NCBI GenBank assembly: GCA_037576195.1
Contig: CM075102.1
Location: forward strand, 50,774,745-50,838,744
Direction of reading: 5' to 3'
Length of the DNA stretch: 64,000 nucleotides
DNA from: Phytoseiulus persimilis
Taxonomy: Eukaryota; Arthropoda; Arachnida; Mesostigmata; Phytoseiidae
Shown: positions 24,844 through 37,800 of the stretch, in pieces
Position numbering within the stretch: the stretch's first letter is position 1
Layout of the letters: each line of letters begins with the position of its first letter
The notes under the pieces: model-generated
What the model was told of the DNA's origin: nothing
Databases searched by the model: none
What the model saw: the letters and a program-made list of their open reading frames with translations, nothing else
Translations under genes and position numbers: made by a program

Positions 24844-27721
24844 CTGAAAGGGCAACAAACTGACACATCAGATCGGAGGCATTAGACCACGCCCAAGCAG
24901 CGAGAAAATGTTGTGCTGGACTACACTGCCGAGCTCGTTCGCATCACTACCCAGGTCTACCGCCCGGGATTGAAGCCGCCGCCGCTGAAATCGTCGCGGT
25001 GGCGGCTGCTACGCTTTAATCGCCGCATATTTCGGACTCTCTCCCCGACGAGCGGCAGCCGCTGTGGAGACAAGATGCTCGTTTGTTCGCCGTACATGCG
25101 TGCATCTGACGCATACAAACTTATGCTGCTTTGAAACGCTCGATGCTCATCTCGCGAGAATAGCGTTCAGCACAACACATCCTGGGGAAAATCACAATCC
25201 GTTCCCGAATTTCGATGCCACCTAGATCGAACACGAACGTCACGTATTCAATGTGTCGACCATGTAATGAGGGCCAATTATGCTGGCAAGAGGTTCATGA
25301 CGTATAACGGAACTGATTTTGAGCCATCGGGAGATCGACGATTCCGGTTCACACATGAATGTGAATTGTGTGAGTGAATGTCTAAAGACTGCTAGGGCTT
25401 CCCGATCGCAATATCGGAATGGAAGCTTTGAAGGAAGCGCATAATGAACCACCACGAGGTGTTCCGTTGGGTTGCTCGATCAACGCTCCAGTTTGAGTTT
25501 TGGATGAAATGGAAGAAGCTTGGCTCAGACCAGATGAGGATGGGTGATTTCCTGTCCGTTCTGTTCTTTCCTGAGCCGTGATCGTTCCTTGATACGATAT
25601 ACTTCCCGAATCACTACTCGGGATCATGCTTCGCGCGAGGAGCGAGTGAAGTTCTGCCTCCCCAAACATCCGTCCCAGATGCCGCCAGCCAAGATGAGTT
25701 ATTTCATTCATACTCTGGATAGCCAGTTCCCCTCCTCCCCAAACCGTGACATCAGTCTTGGACGAATTGTCGGCATCGCGCTGTGTGCGGCACACAGCGC
25801 GATCCCGCACTCAATCATAGGAGTTTCTTCCAAAGAAGACGCATGCGAGAGAAAATAACCAAGGACGACCCCTATAGCCGTTTGGGGAGAAGCATGCCAG
25901 GCTTGGTCCCGACCTTATGATTCCAGCATGTGTTGAATTCTGACAATGATCGCCCATTTCTAATGAACGAGTTCCCTTGATGGCTTTGATTCTGCTTTCG
26001 GATATGATGGGCACAGTTGCATAGTTCGACTATCCAACAAACTTCGCCCGGAAAAGCCCCGAAGCCAACGAAGTCGGACTTCCTTTGTAGGGTAGTTTTT
26101 GTGAAGTGTTCCATCGGTTCTGAGGCCCTCGTATACAGAGATAGTGGCTCGTGGCTCGTGAATATTTTTCAGAAATGGCCGGTTTTTAGATACCACGACT
26201 GACGAGCAAAGAGCTCAGGAATCCTGGTCCAATGTTCGAGTGGAGCTGAACATGGAGTTTGTCTCCTGAGAGCGAGAAACCCGGAAATATGAGTCCATGC
26301 GCGCAACTCTCTTGACCCGGCTGTGCCTCGACATTGCTCGGCATCAGGAGGGAGAGGCTGGGCCAACCGCTCGATGGAATACGAATTCATCGATCCTCAA
26401 TCCGTCGTGAACTCAGTGCACGAACCAGGTATTCCAATACACCCCGGTGTTGATTAGAAGGTCACGGTGCGGATTATCCGGAATGAGATGAATTCCTTTA
26501 TCTAGGTGTCACTCATCGCTGATTTGAAAAGGCAGCAGCCGTGATCTCCCTCAAATTTCCATTGTTCTTGGCTCTTTATCACCCAATCCGGATCGTTGCT
26601 GGAGGGACGCAGTGGTGCGATCCTTCGCAAACAGCTCGATGGACAGAGCGCACGCTGTGCTCGACCGAGATGCTCTCTGTAGGAACGTTGTTGAATGGTT
26701 TTGCTGAATCAGTAAAATCGGGAACGATGAGAAGCGCGACTCTATCTCCAATCAGGCTTTTTCCGCAATCGAATCAGATCTTTTGATCTGATTGATTGCC
26801 ATCTGGCTACCCTCAGCAGCGATTTCCAGGCCGTATGAAAAGTGAACACGTTTCTCACGAGGCGCAACGATGCACGGTTGGCTTCTGACGCCGAACTTCC
26901 TGTCTCATATTTCCTTTGGGCGGAATGCGAAAACAAAGAAGCACTGCGCCTCGGCTGTCGGATTCGTGATGGCAACGTCTGATTTGCTCAATTAATCAAT
27001 GGCCAATGGCCGTCGCGGAGCTGCATGAATTGCAGAATTAATTGTCCCAGATACATCAAATCGCGTTATTCGGGACGGAATCATGCCTATCTTGTGTATC
27101 TTGCACGTTGGGATACTGCGGTGATATCGATCGAGTCTAACCTGTTCACTGCAATAAGCCCCAACATCTGCATGTCCATCGAGATCTGCGATTCGTTTGA
27201 ATGATGCAACTGGAATACAGAAACCAAATTTCAGCCATGTAATAGGGAAGCCTAGACGGCCAATTGATCGGCCGTATAGTATTGTGTAACGCAGCAAACC
27301 ACGGTTGAGACTGGGGCTGACTCTGGCTTCGATGAGTGAATCCCTTGAGCTCGAGATTTGAAGGCCAGGAGCGAGCGACTCCGTACGAGGTGCGTGATAT
27401 CACTTGATCAAGTCTCTTGCAGTGCAACAACCTTACCAGAACGGCGAACGGATATCGCTGTGTGAACGATCCCCTCGAGATGGTAAAACTTCCGTATGAT
27501 GCAACACTCAGCTGCCTCCACTGGTTCTGCGGAGCTCATCGCCGCCTGATGCGTGTGACTCATCGATCGGCACGCTTTCCCGTCAAAAGAGAAGGCTCCG
27601 GCGGAGTCGCCGAGGATGTCCGAGAGGAGTCTGCAACGCTCACCAGCTCTCCTTATGGAAAACTTCTCCACGGACAATTAAGTAATTGAACCGCGAACAC
27701 ACGAGCCGGCAGACATCGAGG
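24844..27721. other. GATA 5' flank, no gene assigned
   Basis: Must contain the missing 5' exon or exons and promoter of the GATA gene. A 143-codon minus-strand frame at 25382-25810, Ser- and Gly-rich, could be part of such an exon but shows no domain and no donor in the required phase. A 29 bp perfect palindrome lies at 25774-25802. Confidence 0.4.
25774..25802. repeat. 29 bp perfect palindrome
   Basis: Two 14 bp arms (left arm atcgcgctgtgtgc) are exact reverse complements around one central g. It is not part of a microsatellite or a recognised transposon. It could form a very stable hairpin or bind a symmetric protein dimer. Confidence 0.85.
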
Positions 27722-27729
27722 GCTGCAAC

Positions 27730-28826
27730 TAGGCTTTGCAACGGTTATTCAACCGCGGTTAATAACCGCAATAACCGCAAATCTGGACTTAGGTGCTGAG
27801 CGGTTGAAGAGAAATGAATTGCTTCTAGAACTGTGACGTCTTGTGTGATGACTCCCGTTAAACGAAGTTCGTACACGCTTCCGAAAGCCGGACCTGGCTA
27901 GCGATTGTACCTGGACATATCGCACATCAGGAACAGCCTCTCCATGTCCCAATCATGTTCAAGGAATCGATGAGCCAGCATCGGAAGCGGGAGGTTCAAT
28001 CTTCCAGAGCTTTGCGCAATTGGTAGGATCAGGGATCAGAGCACAGCGGAAGTAGCCATTGTGTGGGTTGCACCCCCGTTGGAAGGCCTCGATAAAAGAA
28101 TTGTGATGGAGTCCTACCTGAAAACGGCTGTCTCTCGTGCAATGGTCGGAACGGAGGACATACGCCCTTCTCAAATACGATAACGGTGATATCGAAGCCG
28201 GGAGCAGTAATTTGGAGCCAGACAAAAATTGGAAGCACCTCAAAAGACGACCTCGAGGATTCACAATGAAAAAAAACTCGAGAATCAGGACGTGGAACGA
28301 CGTGAGTGATCTCAACCCAACAAGAAAGCATGCCTCTGGGCACTCTTTGCTCGTGAAACCGTGCAGAAATCGGCGCCAGTTCCAGAGTTTGCAGAACTTC
28401 CTCAGCGGATCGTGAGGAGCTGAACTCGAAACTGCTGACTACATTCATCGGACGGGGGGCTTCACAATACAAGATGATGTCTCTGGCATCAGGATAATTT
28501 ACCAAAGATTTCGTGACTTGAGACGTTCAACCAATGTCCCCGGCCCCATCTGATCGAGGTCGAGTTGTAACAAACGAGTCTTTCCGGAGATGTGTTTTGA
28601 GATCTCGTTGTATCTGTTCATAATGGAACCTTCTTCCTGATAGGAGAGGAGAAGCTCCCTGGAATTTTTCCAGGAAGCATGCTTCCATATAACCGCGGTT
28701 ATTTGCGGTTATAACCGCGGTTTTCAGTCCTAATTTTGCGGTTAACCGCTATTGCGGTTATGGATTTGCGATTATCGGTTAACCGTAACCGCGGTTATTT
28801 AGAAATGCGGTTATTTGCAAAGCCTA
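27730..28826. mobile_element. Non-autonomous hAT-like DNA transposon, 1.1 kb
   Basis: Ends are 12 bp perfect inverted repeats, TAGGCTTTGCAA, flanked by an 8 bp duplication gctgcaac (27722-27729 and 28827-28834). The first 50 bp and last 140 bp are packed with the words gcggtta and AACCGCGGTT, the latter a self-complementary 10-mer found once at the left and three times at the right. Such subterminal arrays are typical transposase-binding sites of hAT elements. The inside has only short frames (longest about 118 and 158 codons, minus strand) with no hAT catalytic or dimerisation motif, so it depends on a transposase supplied elsewhere. The intact ends suggest it is not old. Confidence 0.85.
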
Positions 28827-28834
28827 GCTGCAAC

Positions 28835-31800
28835 AACTCGATGGAGCCAAAAATATGCCTATAACCTGAAGGCTGAAGGGATCTTGGCCCCGCTTAGGCC
28901 CCCAGAGAAGGGAGAGAGTGTGGGTGCCGTCGTGTTCTCCGAGTCTCATCGAAGACTGACAAGAGGAATACGTGAACAGTTTGAGCTTTCCACCCCGACC
29001 TCTGATGAATGGTCATCGACTCCCTCAGCTGGGCGGAAACATGAGCGGGCATCATGGGAATGCGTAGAGCCCGCCCGATGCAGGTATCCTTAGCTTGGTT
29101 GAACAGCTCTTCGATTGCATCACGCAGATAAAATCGTGAGAGCATTTGAGTCTGCCTGCGATTTCATCCGCAAGTCGAAAATATTCCACTTGAATGGGTT
29201 TCGTTCGCGTAAGCAGCTCGAATCGAGCAGCTCAAATGAAAATTCGAAGTGAAATGGCTGCAGCCTGCAGCGGAAGCTCGAGTAATAATCGTGTCGTCCT
29301 AATGCACCACGTTCTCAGGATTCACAAACCGGAGGTGCTTCCTAGCGAAGGACAACGCTGAGCTCCGGTTGCTAACGCCGCGCTGCTTCTGCATCGCCGT
29401 CCTCGCCAGCTAGTGAAGGAGATAAGAAGCGAAGAGAAGCTCTCCATAATTCGTTGGGCCACTAGATGCAGCAGCACCATGAAATGTTTGAGCAACAAGG
29501 AGGCGGACGAAGTGATCTGCAAACAGCACACCGGAGGAACAACATCCAGACACCAGAAGATAATACCTTGGTCGCTCGCTCCTTGCTCGGGACAGGCAGA
29601 GAAAAACTGAAACTGGTTCCTCTCGTCTGGCAGCAGCGGCGGCTAATGCTGTAGCTGCCGCCATTCCTGAAGCCTGGTTGCTCCGGTGGTCGGTTTGGTT
29701 GACTCGCGCAGGAGGTCAAGCCTCACTCTGTCGTCAAGATGAAGCCAAACTTGGATGCGGACATTTTCGCTGAACCATCTCTCGATTCGTTCGGCGATAG
29801 ACGTTCTGGCCTTTCCGGCCGGTTCCACCAGCCAATGTCAATGTGCCGCCCCATTTGCATAATGACAATTATGGCCGCTCAATTTTTGCTTCGTTTCCAG
29901 CTTCCCGCATCATCTTGAGGATCGTGCTCATCGCTTGACTTTCAAGTAGATCGAATCGGATACTCATGGTTGCAATAGTAACCATTTCTGAAGAGCCATT
30001 GAAGACGTAGGCGAGCAATCTTCGATACAGATGACCTTGTCAGTCACCGAATTCGCGCCTCGAAGCTGAAGGTTTGTCCATCGTTCCCTATTTCCTGATC
30101 CGAATCAGGAGCCATGAGTCCTCCAGGGTTGGGGGTTTCCAAAATTCCCCGAGCCGGACCATGGCTTGTGGTCCTTCCGGCATGACTTCGTCCACTGACA
30201 AGGTTCCCCCGGAGCGGATCCGGGGGCGATACGAGTCGTAGCACAATGTGAGACGCGTTCTCTCCGGATATCGATGATGAACTTGGGAACTGTTCTCCCT
30301 GCTAGCTTCTCGGAGCTCCTCGCTCAGTTGATCGCTCGAGCACGAGCAAAAGTTGAAAACAACTTGAGTCGACTTCCAGCTCGGAACAGCGTTTCATCGT
30401 GAAGTTGGTCATTTTCAGTCTTTCCAGGAAGAGGACTGAGGTTTTTATTTCACAAGAGTGAAACCTATTCCAGGTCTCCGCGGTCTGATGCGATTCCTGG
30501 TAGAAGACCAGACTCGAAAGCTCTGCTTTCGGTCAGACCCTCCCGAACTGGGTCTCTTCTGATCCCATCCAGGGAGTGCTGATCCCGATTACGGTTTGCG
30601 GAAAGAGGTGAGATTGGAACGCAGTTGAATTCTATCGCGAGTTTGTATCACATTTATCGACTCATTTGCATCAGAAATCGATTTCGTTTCCCCCACGGGC
30701 TGTATGGAAGACTGGGAGCCGTATCGCATCGACACCAACAGATCGGGACATTTTCTGCATGGGGCTCCAGGTCTCAGTCGTGTCTCCCTTCGGAGATAAC
30801 TCACAGTGGCGTCAGAAACAAATTACAAATACTAATAAAATGTAGATAACCTAACGCACTGGACCAGTGCTACTCGTCTTTATCTGGACGCTGTCGTAAA
30901 AATTTAATTACCACTCGGAAGTTTGCGCTCATCTGCTACCGAAGACTCCGCTCCCGTTGTTGTTGCCGGTACTACCACTGTAGCTGCCTCCCGCGTCAGA
31001 AACGACGCTTTTGCTGTCGAGAGCATCCGAAGCAGGAGTCGAGTTTTTGACAGCCTCAGGCAGATGTTTGATTCTCGAACAGCAGTTCGAACAACAGTGC
31101 TACTCGTTGTCACTTGTTGAGTTCTAATCTAGCGACGATAAGTATATTCACTGATGGGAGCGGGAACTCCCGATTTTTCAATCGACCCTACTATCAGGAG
31201 GTGGAAGGGGTCGAAACGTTTCTAAAACGATGGCACCTCTCGACGCGATCTCCTCATTTCGCACTATGCAAACGAAACAACGGAATCCGCGTTGACGACG
31301 CCAAGACATCGTTCGCGTTCCATTCGCTGATAAAACAGTGTAGATAAACCGCGGTTCAAATTTCGCTGATAGAAAGCGACTCACTAAATGTTTCCAGCTC
31401 GGAGCACCACGAGTCAGAGAGAGAGAGAGAGATTGGAAACAATGAACCCTCGTACTAGACAAGTGCTGAAGAAGAAGTTCGCGAGCCTGGAAGACGAATA
31501 GACTGAGAGCTCCTTCTCAGCATTGTCGTCTTGATGCAATTACCGATTGGATGAATAATTCATGAAGCCATTCGAAGTTTCACCTTGTAAAGAGAACTCC
31601 GCGAGATCTGCTGACATTACGATCAAATGGTCTTCGATCGACGTCGCAAGTGTTTGATTTCGATCCTCAATAGTGTTGAGGGTCTCTTCAGAACGGACCT
31701 CCCGCGGAGTCCAGTTGGTTTCAGGTCCAAATTGGATTTTGAGACCGCGGGTCAGCCTGAAAGGATGAGCGTCTAAACTGCAGACGCCTCTCTTTCTGTC

Positions 31801-34800
31801 GCCACTGCCGCCGAGGCTATCGGTGCTGCTCGTCGATTAAATCTTCAGCCATCTTCATGAGCGACTCAGTCAGGTCTTCAGGTCTTTGCCGAACGTCAAC
31901 CATCCGCCGAGCTGGCTAGCTGGAGAGCTCACTGGCTAGCCATCCGACCATCCCACAAACCAACAGCAGCCGTTTCAGGTTCGTATCTAGATCTGCCACC
32001 GACCAACTGCTCACGTGAAGATAACGTCACAAGGAGAAGAACTCATCCATTTTGAGGAGATTCATTATTTTCCGGTGGCGACAAAAGACTCTATCCACCA
32101 TCGGTATCATGAGCCGAGCGACAGATGAAGCCAAGAGTGACCCGGCCTATGGGAAACCTCGATTTCGCTCTGACGACGGATGACGACGGAGAATGAGTTG
32201 ACGGACGACATCCTTGGCTACGTGACCGTTCGCAAGTTGCGATGCAGGCCCGATAGGTCTGCACATCTATGCTGTGCCCCCGCTGGAACCCAGACGGAAA
32301 ATTCTCGATGACTCATTCACTCGTTCTCCCAGGGCCGAATTGCGAACGTAGAAACTCTCACACGCTTTCGAAATGGCAGGAACTGTTTGAGTCGATTTAG
32401 CATTCTCCCCGCCCCATCGTGAACTTTTCTTCTCCCTCGACTTGCGGGGAAGTCTAATGCGGAGTCCTGGGTACGATCCGTTACTCAGACGCTCTTGAAA
32501 AGCCCCAAACGCGTAGGCCACTCTCCGTGAAAGGTCACCAAATGAACACAAAGAGAAAAGGGGGACTCCGTGAGCTGAAGTACGCTGAATACGCGCGACT
32601 CCTGCACTTTGCTTGCGTGGCGAAAGCGACCTTTTGGGTAACATTACTTTTCTGACCTGATGTCCACCCCTCATTTTACCAGCGTTGTCCGTGTGCTCTC
32701 TCGATCAGGTAATTCTCATGGGAACAGGCGACTTCTCTTTCGAGATTCCCCCTCTCTCTAAACGAACGCCTGACTCTGACTCCTCACCACTGTGAGCGCA
32801 CGCTGGATACCTCCGAATGAATTCTGTATAGATCGTCCTCTCTCTGGGTCTCACTCCTTCGTCAAACCTGTTACCTGTGCTCGTCGCCGTTACCATCGCA
32901 CCCGGACACAGTCGCCAAGCTCTAAGTGATCTCTGAACTCTTTGACTCCGGTCTCCGCTGTTCCGAATCATTTCGACATGGAGCTATTCGTCTGACCTCA
33001 CTCCGTCACTGCTCCACAGCAGCTCTGCGTATCTAACTTTCCAAATTGCGCCTGATCTGTGTTGCGCTGATTGATTAGTCCTAGCTCCGGCGTGTGGTTT
33101 GAAATTCCATACACGCGGTTCATCAATGGGCTAATATCATGATTCAACAACAGAAACTCTGCCCGAGTTCCGACTCGTATTTCATTGAAGATGCCCGATC
33201 GAGGATCTGTGTTCGGCACTTCGATTGAGATTGCAACTCGATTCACGGAGAGTTCTCGGTGGGTCTCATGGAGTATTTTCCGATAGCATTGCGAGCCGTT
33301 TCGATCAAAGTCTCGTCAATTGTGGGTCATAACGGAAGGCCACTCAACATAACGGAAGGGGAGGAGAACGATGGCCTTTCGTCTTCGGCTGGAACTCCGA
33401 GGAAGTTCGGCTGACCTCCATGGGTCACTTCCCAGTGTCTTGCAAACTAAGATTGAACGAATCGCCGTGGGTTCGATTTCCGAACGTGGAGTCAAGTTGG
33501 CCAGGGTCGCGGAGGGAAAATGCTGGAGGCTGCTCGAGAGCACTGGCATGAGAAGCCGAGAAACGGGTCAAAAACACTCCCCTCTCATAGCCCTCGCCCT
33601 CTCGTCGATCGCTGGCCTGCGCAAATCGAGGAGACGTTTTCGGGAACTGGAAACCGGCATAAGTCAATTCCGTATCCATCATTCTCAACATGAATACGAG
33701 TCGACGCGATGGATGAGGTGAAGAGATTAATCCGCCGATCACTAACCGCTTCGACAATAGCTCCACCTCTCATGCTTTCGTCTCTCATGAAAATATTTCT
33801 CCTCGAGCTGTTCCAGTGGTTCTCCCCGGATGCACTGTCGGCTTGGCAGCTCTCAAAGCCAGCGTCCACATGGAACAGTTGCGTGAACGAACCGCGCTCG
33901 ACCAACAGCTCCGGGCCGATCTGGGCGCACCATTTCGGATCACTCTGTCACTGTTCCGATAAGCCAACAACCAGCGAGTACCATCGCTCGGTGCGGGATG
34001 CATCCACGTGCACGTTCGCCGAACGCAGAACCAATGCCTTTCAGAATTGGAATCGAATCGCCGTGGGTAACGTAGTGCTCGTGGTTTCGTTCAGTTATGC
34101 AACTTTTCCAACACATCACCAACTCCAATCACCGAGAATTCCCCGCTTCACCGCGAATATTCAACGTGCCACTCACACAGAACACGACGTGAGCGTCAGA
34201 CGTGTCTTCGCGCCGCTACCCATAGGTTAGCAAAATCGTGTGCTGTCCCCTCGCTATCCTCCCTTATCTAAAATAAATTGTCGAGATATGGGCCGAGGCC
34301 GATGCATCAGCCGAAGCAGAAAAAGAGCACTTTGCCACTTCGTCGTTTCCTTCAGTTTCTCTCTGTTGTCTTTGCCAAGTAGATTTACAATGATATTGGT
34401 CGGAGGATGTCGTGCACGATCACTTTCAGAGCACCAGCAGCTCACTAATTCGGGGAGAACTTAGTCGTGGAGGAAATCCGAGAGAGGAACTCTAATCACG
34501 ACTTCAGACATTCGGGATACTTTAACTGAATGTCCCTATTACGGGTCGTTCATGCAGAGACGGCAGTACATAGTAGGGGAACTTCAGGATTCCTCCAGGA
34601 TAATCTTCAGGTTAGGTGCCAGCATCGGCGTTGTGGAATCATATTTTTCGGAGCGGCATTTGCGGCTGCCGTTGACGAGGCAGGTCAAAGCCTCCATCTG
34701 CGAGATCGAGAAGATCGGCAGTCAAATCGTGAGACTTGAGTCAGAAAGACGAACCGATCGCCGAACGAACGAACAAACGGATGAGCTACGCGGCAGATGC

Positions 34801-37800
34801 ATGCACGCATGTCTGCCGTACATAACAATGGCACTTGAGGGATTGTCACACGACCACAGAATTTTATCGAGGTATTTACATATCAAGATAATTGCCTTCG
34901 GAGATTTTACGCTTCGATTGTCGATATGTGGAGTACCTTGTCGATAGGCTACTTGATTCTTGATGAGGAAGAAGTCCAGATGACGGTCCGCTTTGAAGTT
35001 CGAAAAGCATTATCTACTGTGAGTTCTGTCACTTGCTTCCTCTGTTTCTCTCCCACACTTGGAGATGATCTGCAGCTCAGCTTAAAATTTCCACATGGAG
35101 TGCTTTGGGCCGCTCGTGGCGCATGGCGACAACTTTCTCACATTCCTGGAGCAAATTGTGAGTCATGATATACCTTTGCGATGCTCAGATTGAATTACGA
35201 CGGAATTAGGAGAGTGAGTTTTCTTTGTCAACACAAGCTTTTTTTTCCGACACTTCCCAAGTTTCCGAGACGAGGAAAACCAGCTGACATATGAAGGAAA
35301 CGGTATCCTGCTCTTCCTGGGATCTCCTGATCAGTCATAACTCATAATGCATTAATTCGATCCGCGTTGAAAACAGCCCCCTTCTGGACTTTCATCAAGT
35401 TTGACGAATCGACTTCTCTGAGCACTGAAGTGCTTGCAACATCCGCTTTCGATCCGGGAAATGCTGCCAATCCCCAGAGTTCGGATGCCGAAGCCATTTC
35501 CGAACTGAGAGGGAACTTCGCCTCGCCTCTGAGAAGCCATCGAACTCCTCTCTCGGGAGCGACCACAGAGAGCCTCACTCGGCACATGACACTCCGACTT
35601 TCGTGATCCCGGGAACTATGTCTATCTCAGTTCCCATTCTCCAGTGCATCGATCCTCGATCAATGCGGCTTAGGGAAGCTTCCCGATCACCACTGGGGAG
35701 AATGGAGCAGCGGTTCGACTGCTGAGGCGCAGAGCGAGAATCGAGATAGAAATTTGTCCTTCGCTCGAATATCAAAACCGCTCGCGCAAGCCCCTTCGGG
35801 ATTCCTCTCTTTGAGGGAGAGAAATAAGCTATCGGCTGCGACGAGGTTTTCCGAAGTCGTCTGCCGTAACTTGGAATTCTGGGTCTCCACAGGGGCCTTA
35901 TTCATTGTCCTTTTTCCGTGGAAGCGGACTCACACCCGTGAATGTCACCACATACATTTTACACCACATACACTCCCGGTGACATGTCCGACTCTCGAAC
36001 GTACTATCAGTCGGCTGAAGCTACACACACATGCGAACAACCATGGAGGGAGAGAGAGAGGGAGGCTCAACGATCTCACGACATTTTGGGTTTGCCGAGA
36101 AACTCCCATTGACGTTGATGAGTGTAACTACTCGTGGCCAGCTTACGCAAGCTCAGTCCCATCCCGTAAACTCTGAAGAATAATATTATTTCCCATATAC
36201 GTGGTGTCCAGCGAATACATTGAGCCAGAGGCAGTAGTGAGCGATTTCGACAGGGATTCCTAAGGTGGAATGCGCCACAAGCAGATAAATCCGAGACATC
36301 GGAGTACTATAGCCGATTGAGTTGCTCCTCCTTTCGCTTGCCACCGATAGCGGGCTGGAATCGGTGCAGCTCAGTCCTGTTCTCCTTTTTCATGGTTGAG
36401 AGCATTCTCAACCACGATTGTGGAAAGAGATCATTGAATCGCATCACTGCCTTCTCCCTTGCCGTTCCAATGAGCAAAGTACATGGCACCTACGCACAAG
36501 GAAGCACACGAAGTCATACGCTGGTCCTCCGCACCTCCAGCGTGATGGTGTCGATTTCTATCATCATCACATATCTCGTCTCCCCCCCCCCCCTCTCGAG
36601 AAAAGGATGGGTACGCCCATGGACGCGATCCTGGGATCATCAATGCAGTTATATACTCTGTTCGCTTCAAATTCATGCAGTTGATTCCCGAAAGAGATCA
36701 ACGAGAAAATTATTAATGAGAACTCTCGCTCTAAACAAAGACGAGAACTGCAGTCACGGACCAACAGTCGGCGAGGATGAACTCTAGCATGGGAGTAAAG
36801 CGACTGGTGAAAACTATTCAGGGGCAAAGAAGGCTGTCTCCGCGAAGATACGATATGACGAGCAGCTGTAGATCTGCAGCTGGAGCTCGGCCGACGCGAG
36901 AACGGAGTGCGTGGAAATTCAGATCGCCCACCTTGAGGCCCGCTTTCCGAATGAGGAGTTGAAGGAAGCACCCATGGAAATGGAAAGTGAGCCATCACAG
37001 CGCGAGACTTCCAGTGAGCATGAATGTTTCTGACGGAATCGGACAGACGAGCTCTAAGAGAACCGGCTGGGCTCGCGAATCAGCGCTCCTGCTATCATCA
37101 TGACGCGTAGTGTCTGAGAACCTGAATCGTAGCGGACCTGATCCAACTCCGTCTTCAGATGATTACATCTCCTGGCTGAGGAAGAAACCCTCCGCAGCAG
37201 CGTGTCATGGCGAGTCACATGGCCTCAGAAAGAGGTGGGCGGTTGAGCGTCCCTATTTCGAGGCATGGCAGCGACCCCCGATCTCCGAATTATTCCATCT
37301 TGAGTCGCCACGTTGAAACTCCTGTGTCATCGTTTTCGATAATTTTTAAGTCCTCAGGAGAAATAATCAGCCGAATGGCTGCTCCGCCTTCATTCACGAT
37401 AATTTCAATGATAACTGAGTTGCAATCAGTACCTCTCTGGTTCCATGGAGCGCCCAATTGCGATTAGAGGTCGCAGACTCGGTATCGCGAGTCCAACAAG
37501 TCCGTATTTCTTGGATACGTCGAACTCGCGGCTCCGAATCCAGATGAGGGCGCGAAATTCTATATTTGAAGCCAGATTCGTGTCTCGGTATTTGCGTGAA
37601 TCCTGTCGGTGTGCTGATATTTTCGGAGGTATTTGAGGTTGTTGCGGCCCTCGTGAGCTATGCATCATAGATGCACCGTCGTGCCTGCAAGAGTTCGAGT
37701 GTCACGCGCCTGCCTGCCTGCGGTCCCGTGAGGTGCCGTCAGATGACGTTCGCCGAAGGACGATCACGACCGCGAGCGATTCGAGGGGGCGAGGTCACAA

